Below are positions 3,662 to 5,698 of a DNA stretch of 5,698 bases, piece after piece. Under the pieces are notes generated by a model. The model did not search any database and had not been told where the DNA came from. It saw nothing but the letters and a program-made list of their open reading frames with translations. Source of the stretch: Dialister sp. UBA6422 (GTDB lineage Bacteria; Bacillota; Negativicutes; Veillonellales; Dialisteraceae); the NCBI GenBank assembly GCA_002439665.1, contig DJPC01000142.1:1-5698 (forward strand). The letters are read 5' to 3'. The first letter of the stretch is position 1; the number at the start of each line of letters is the position of its first letter. Made by a program: the position numbers and the translations under genes.

Positions 3662-4855
3662 TTGGCAACTAAGGCAGCACAGCTGGCAGAGTGGCTAAAG
3701 GAACTGCTGGACAAAGTAAATGCGGATGGCAATATTTCTTATAACGATGTTTTGAAATTCCAGAAAGAAAAGAATCTGAATCAAAAACAGTTCGATGCGA
3801 TTTTTGCCTATCTCAATGAAAAGGGAATCGATGTCATTTACGATGATGATGACGATGAGGAAGAGCCTACGGATGCTGATTTTGCAGCAGAAGCTGGGGA
3901 GGATCTCCTTTCCGATGACATGCTTTTGGATGAGGATAAAGATGATTTAGATGAAGATAAAGATTGGGAAGATGATACCAGTGATGCAGACTATGCAGCT
4001 GGTGGAGTGAGTGACCCAGTGCGTTTGTATCTTCGGGAATGTGGTTCCAATCCGCTTCTTTCTGCTGAGCAGGAGATGAATCTGGCAAAGACTATCGAAC
4101 GGGGAAAACAGAAGGATGCAACTCCTGAGGAAAAAGCCGCTGCCAGGGATGCAAAGAAAGAAATGGCCAATGCCAATCTGCGTCTGGTAGTTTCTATTGC
4201 CAAGAAATATCCAGGTCGCGGTATGCCTTTTTTGGATTTGATTCAGGAAGGGAACATCGGTCTCTTGAAGGCTGTTGATAAATTCGATTATACCAAGGGA
4301 TATAAGTTCTCTACCTATGCGACTTGGTGGATTCGTCAGGCTATCACCCGTTCTATCGCGGACCAGGCAAGAACGATTCGTGTGCCGGTTCATATGGTAG
4401 AAACTATCAATAAGATGAATCGAGTGGGTCGTAGGTTCCTCCAGGAACATGGCCGGGAAGCTTCTAATGAGGAGCTGGCCAAGGAAATGGGAATCAATGT
4501 GGAAAAGATTCGGGAAGCAAAGAAGGCTGCCCAGGATCCGATTTCATTGGAAACTCCTATTGGTGAAAAGGAAGATTCTCATTTGGGAGATTTCATCGAA
4601 GATCAGAAGACAGCGTCTCCGGAAGATGAAGCAGCTGCGACCATGAGACGGGAGCAGGTATACAAAATGCTGGATACTTTGACAGAAAGAGAAAAAGGTG
4701 TTCTGGCGCTTCGTTTCGGTATGGATGATGGTACACCGAGAACACTGGAAGAAGTGGGTAAACACTTCGGTGTTACTCGTGAACGTATCCGTCAGATCGA
4801 AGGAAAAGCTCTTAAAAAACTTAAAAAGCAAGCCATGCCTATGCAGGGCTATTGA
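3662..4855 (+). CDS. rpoD: RNA polymerase primary sigma factor (sigma-70/SigA)
   Basis: The housekeeping sigma factor, which directs core RNA polymerase to -35/-10 promoters. Its 397 residues show region 1.1 (about 1-60), then an acidic stretch (61-105) in which most residues are Asp or Glu. Region 1.2 begins at DPVRLYLRE (118-126). Region 2 includes the core-binding and -10 recognition helices with TWWIRQ (221-226), followed by region 3. Region 4 carries a -35 helix-turn-helix [20 protein letters not shown] (361-380). The start is TTG, chosen because a full AGGAGGTG sits seven bases upstream and the N-terminus [16 protein letters not shown] fits region 1.1. Length is near that of Bacillus SigA, extended by the acidic insert. 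It is monocistronic here, with its own promoter and terminator, whereas many Firmicutes keep it behind dnaG. Assignment is certain. Confidence 0.98.
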   Translation: MATKAAQLAEWLKELLDKVNADGNISYNDVLKFQKEKNLNQKQFDAIFAYLNEKGIDVIYDDDDDEEEPTDADFAAEAGEDLLSDDMLLDEDKDDLDEDKDWEDDTSDADYAAGGVSDPVRLYLRECGSNPLLSAEQEMNLAKTIERGKQKDATPEEKAAARDAKKEMANANLRLVVSIAKKYPGRGMPFLDLIQEGNIGLLKAVDKFDYTKGYKFSTYATWWIRQAITRSIADQARTIRVPVHMVETINKMNRVGRRFLQEHGREASNEELAKEMGINVEKIREAKKAAQDPISLETPIGEKEDSHLGDFIEDQKTASPEDEAAATMRREQVYKMLDTLTEREKGVLALRFGMDDGTPRTLEEVGKHFGVTRERIRQIEGKALKKLKKQAMPMQGY

Positions 4856-4858
4856 TGG

Positions 4859-4895
4859 AAAGTCGTCTCGGGAGTTGGTGCTGAGACGGCTTTTT
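4859..4895 (+). terminator. rpoD terminator
   Basis: AAAGTCGTCTC (4859-4869) pairs with GAGACGGCTTT (4883-4893) with one G-U, around a 13-base loop, ending in TTTTT (4891-4895). It begins four bases after the stop codon. Confidence 0.92.
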
Positions 4896-4964
4896 GACGT
4901 GCGTCATGCGGGATGTATCATGTTAGAAGAATATATTGCTGTAGAATCATAACCTTCAGCATTC

Positions 4965-4992
4965 CTAATAGCTAACAACTAGTCACTAGCTA
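4965..4992. repeat. Heptad repeat cluster 4
   Basis: Four in-phase units starting with CTA: CTAATAG (4965), CTAACAA (4972), CTAGTCA (4979) and CTAGCTA (4986). The second is identical to the two units at 3110-3123. The tract sits in the 140-base gap between the rpoD terminator and the rplS promoter and ends about 20 bp before the -35 box. Confidence 0.6.
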
Positions 4993-5011
4993 TTTAAAAC
5001 CTATTTTCTAG

Positions 5012-5040
5012 TTGCATTTCTTATAAAAGTATGGTAATAT
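5012..5040 (+). promoter_or_regulatory. rplS promoter with extended -10
   Basis: TTGCAT (5012-5017) and TAATAT (5035-5040) are 17 bp apart, with TG at 5032-5033 (TGgTAATAT). Transcription should start near 5047, just ahead of the leader hairpin. It matches the rpoD promoter in -35 sequence, spacing and extended -10. Confidence 0.7.
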
Positions 5041-5054
5041 TTGATTGTTAGTCT

Positions 5055-5092
5055 GAACAGTCCTCTGCCATATGCGATCGGCATGAATGTTC
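5055..5092 (+). promoter_or_regulatory. Candidate L19 autoregulatory leader
   Basis: An outer stem GAACA (5055-5059)/TGTTC (5088-5092) encloses a second stem TGCC (5066-5069)/GGCA (5080-5083). That stem can add two more pairs past a bulged C5079. It stands between the transcription start and the Shine-Dalgarno (5099-5105). Short L19 leaders that bind the ribosomal protein are known in Firmicutes. Whether this is the same family is not certain from pairing alone. Confidence 0.45.
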
Positions 5093-5113
5093 TGTGAGAA
5101 GGAGGAAAAGATC

Positions 5114-5455
5114 GTGAATATTATTGAAACTTTGGAAAATGAACAGCTCAGAAACGACATTCCTGAATTCCGTCCTGGCGATACAGTCAGAGTTCATGTA
5201 AAAGTCGTAGAAGGCAAGAACGAAAGAGTTCAGGTATTTGAAGGTGTTGTTATTGCAAGAAGAAATGCGGGCGTTAGAGAAACCTTCACCGTTCGTCGTA
5301 TTTCTTACGGCGTAGGCGTTGAAAGAACATTCCTCGTTCATTCCCCACGTCTGGAAAAGATTGAAGTAAAACGTCGCGGCATTGTTCGTCGTGCCAAACT
5401 CTTCTATCTGCGTGGTCTGTCTGGCAAAGCAGCTAGAATTAAGGAAAGAAAATAA
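5114..5455 (+). CDS. rplS: 50S ribosomal protein L19
   Basis: A large-subunit protein located near the 30S interface. The start is GTG at 5114, giving 113 residues. The ATG further upstream at 5087 was rejected because AAGGAGG (5099-5105) lies eight bases before the GTG, and [13 protein letters not shown] aligns with the usual L19 N-terminus. Family marks are [49 protein letters not shown] and the basic tail [20 protein letters not shown]. The length is normal. In many bacteria rplS ends the rpsP-rimM-trmD operon; here it stands alone after rpoD with its own promoter, leader and terminator. Nothing appears damaged. Confidence 0.98.
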   Translation: MNIIETLENEQLRNDIPEFRPGDTVRVHVKVVEGKNERVQVFEGVVIARRNAGVRETFTVRRISYGVGVERTFLVHSPRLEKIEVKRRGIVRRAKLFYLRGLSGKAARIKERK

Positions 5456-5469
5456 TTGGGATTTCCCAG

Positions 5470-5500
5470 AAAAGCGGTGGCCTCAGGGTTGCCGTTTTTT
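5470..5500 (+). terminator. rplS terminator
   Basis: CGGTGGCC (5475-5482) pairs with GGTTGCCG (5487-5494), with three G-U pairs, closing a TCAG loop. It is preceded by AAAA and followed by six T (5495-5500). It starts about 15 bases after the stop codon. Confidence 0.85.
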
Positions 5501-5539
5501 ATTGCGTAGAATGGGGATAGGGTAGATGTGTAATGAGAA

Positions 5540-5598
5540 GTGCTTCATAGCGGAAGGGGCATATCGCTATGAAGCGCTGCCAAACATATATGGTTTGG
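5540..5598. repeat. Two adjacent inverted repeats between converging units
   Basis: GTGCTTCATAGCG (5540-5552) pairs with CGCTATGAAGCGC (5565-5577) over 13 bp, with one G-U. Immediately after it, CCAAAC (5580-5585) pairs with GTTTGG (5593-5598) around ATATATG. Neither has a T-run on either strand. If a minus-strand gene ends at 5606, these hairpins would form the 3' end of its transcript and could stabilise it. They could also be a dispersed intergenic repeat. Confidence 0.55.
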
Positions 5599-5605
5599 TA
5601 TAAGG

Positions 5606-5698
5606 TTAAAAATAGGGTACTAGATTCCCATCAATCATATATTCTTTTATGCTTTTTGTGACCTCGCTGCAGGCGTTTTTTTGGCTCTTTGTCAAATG
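5606..5698 (-). CDS. Possible C-terminal end of a minus-strand gene
   Basis: Reading leftwards from the window edge, a frame stays open for 30 codons and stops at TAA (5608-5606). The residues include SEVTKSIKEYMIDGNLVPYF, a plausible helical tail with ordinary codon use. It would converge on rplS, and the hairpins at 5540-5598 lie just beyond its stop. An open run this short occurs by chance fairly often, and no family is recognised. The start lies outside the window. Confidence 0.35.
   Translation of the reverse strand, partial: HLTKSQKNACSEVTKSIKEYMIDGNLVPYF

Noticed and set aside
3947..4450. Minus-strand open frame of 167 codons inside rpoD
   Set aside because: It lies opposite a well-conserved sigma factor, has low-complexity His/Ile-rich content and no ribosome-binding site; it is a shadow of the coding strand.
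4698..4952. Plus-strand open frame of 84 codons overlapping the end of rpoD
   Set aside because: Most of it is region 4 of rpoD in another frame, and it reads through the rpoD terminator.
5660..5682. Terminator at CGCTGCAGGCG followed by T-run
   Set aside because: The stem is only about three pairs; the T-run is better explained as Lys/Asn codons of the possible minus-strand gene.

Overview
The window looks like chromosomal DNA of a low-to-mid GC Firmicute. The primary sigma factor has a long acidic stretch after region 1.1 and starts at TTG behind a strong Shine-Dalgarno. There is a DUF1659-like orphan, GTG and TTG starts are used, and U-tailed hairpin terminators are numerous. I lean towards the Negativicutes (Veillonella/Megasphaera/Dialister/Acidaminococcus relatives), but this is an impression from protein character, not from a search.

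Layout. Positions 1-300 are AT-rich intergenic DNA with an inverted repeat and a terminator-like hairpin. A promoter at 280-308 drives a leader carrying a c-di-GMP-I (GEMM) riboswitch and an intrinsic terminator (about 383-517). Behind it is a 455-residue PAS-GAF-GGDEF diguanylate cyclase (556-1923) with its own strong terminator. A strong promoter with an A-rich upstream element then drives a tRNA-Pro(TGG)-tRNA-Arg(TCT) pair (2179-2335), closed by two tandem terminators. From 2440 to 3169 there is a gene-poor island full of inverted repeats and 7-bp-periodic repeats. It leads into a 74-residue DUF1659-like protein (3170-3394). rpoD (3662-4855) and rplS (5114-5455) follow, each with its own TTGCAT/extended -10 promoter, structured leader and terminator. 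The window closes with hairpins and the possible C-terminal end of a minus-strand gene (5606-5698).

How it works together. The first unit is a probable feedback circuit. The cyclase makes c-di-GMP, and its mRNA leader contains a c-di-GMP aptamer followed by a terminator. The enzyme lacks the usual RxxD inhibitory site, so control may have moved from protein to RNA. The rest is housekeeping (tRNAs, sigma-70, ribosomal protein L19), each unit transcribed separately rather than in the conserved operons usual for rpoD and rplS.

The least explained signal is the intergenic repeat family. At least four clusters show a strict 7-bp period (2443-2477, 2689-2751, 3110-3137, 4965-4992). The exact unit CTAACAA occurs in two of them, and one TGTTAG (the complement of CTAACA) occurs in a third. 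No CRISPR array, insertion sequence, toxin-antitoxin pair or obvious new defence system is visible.
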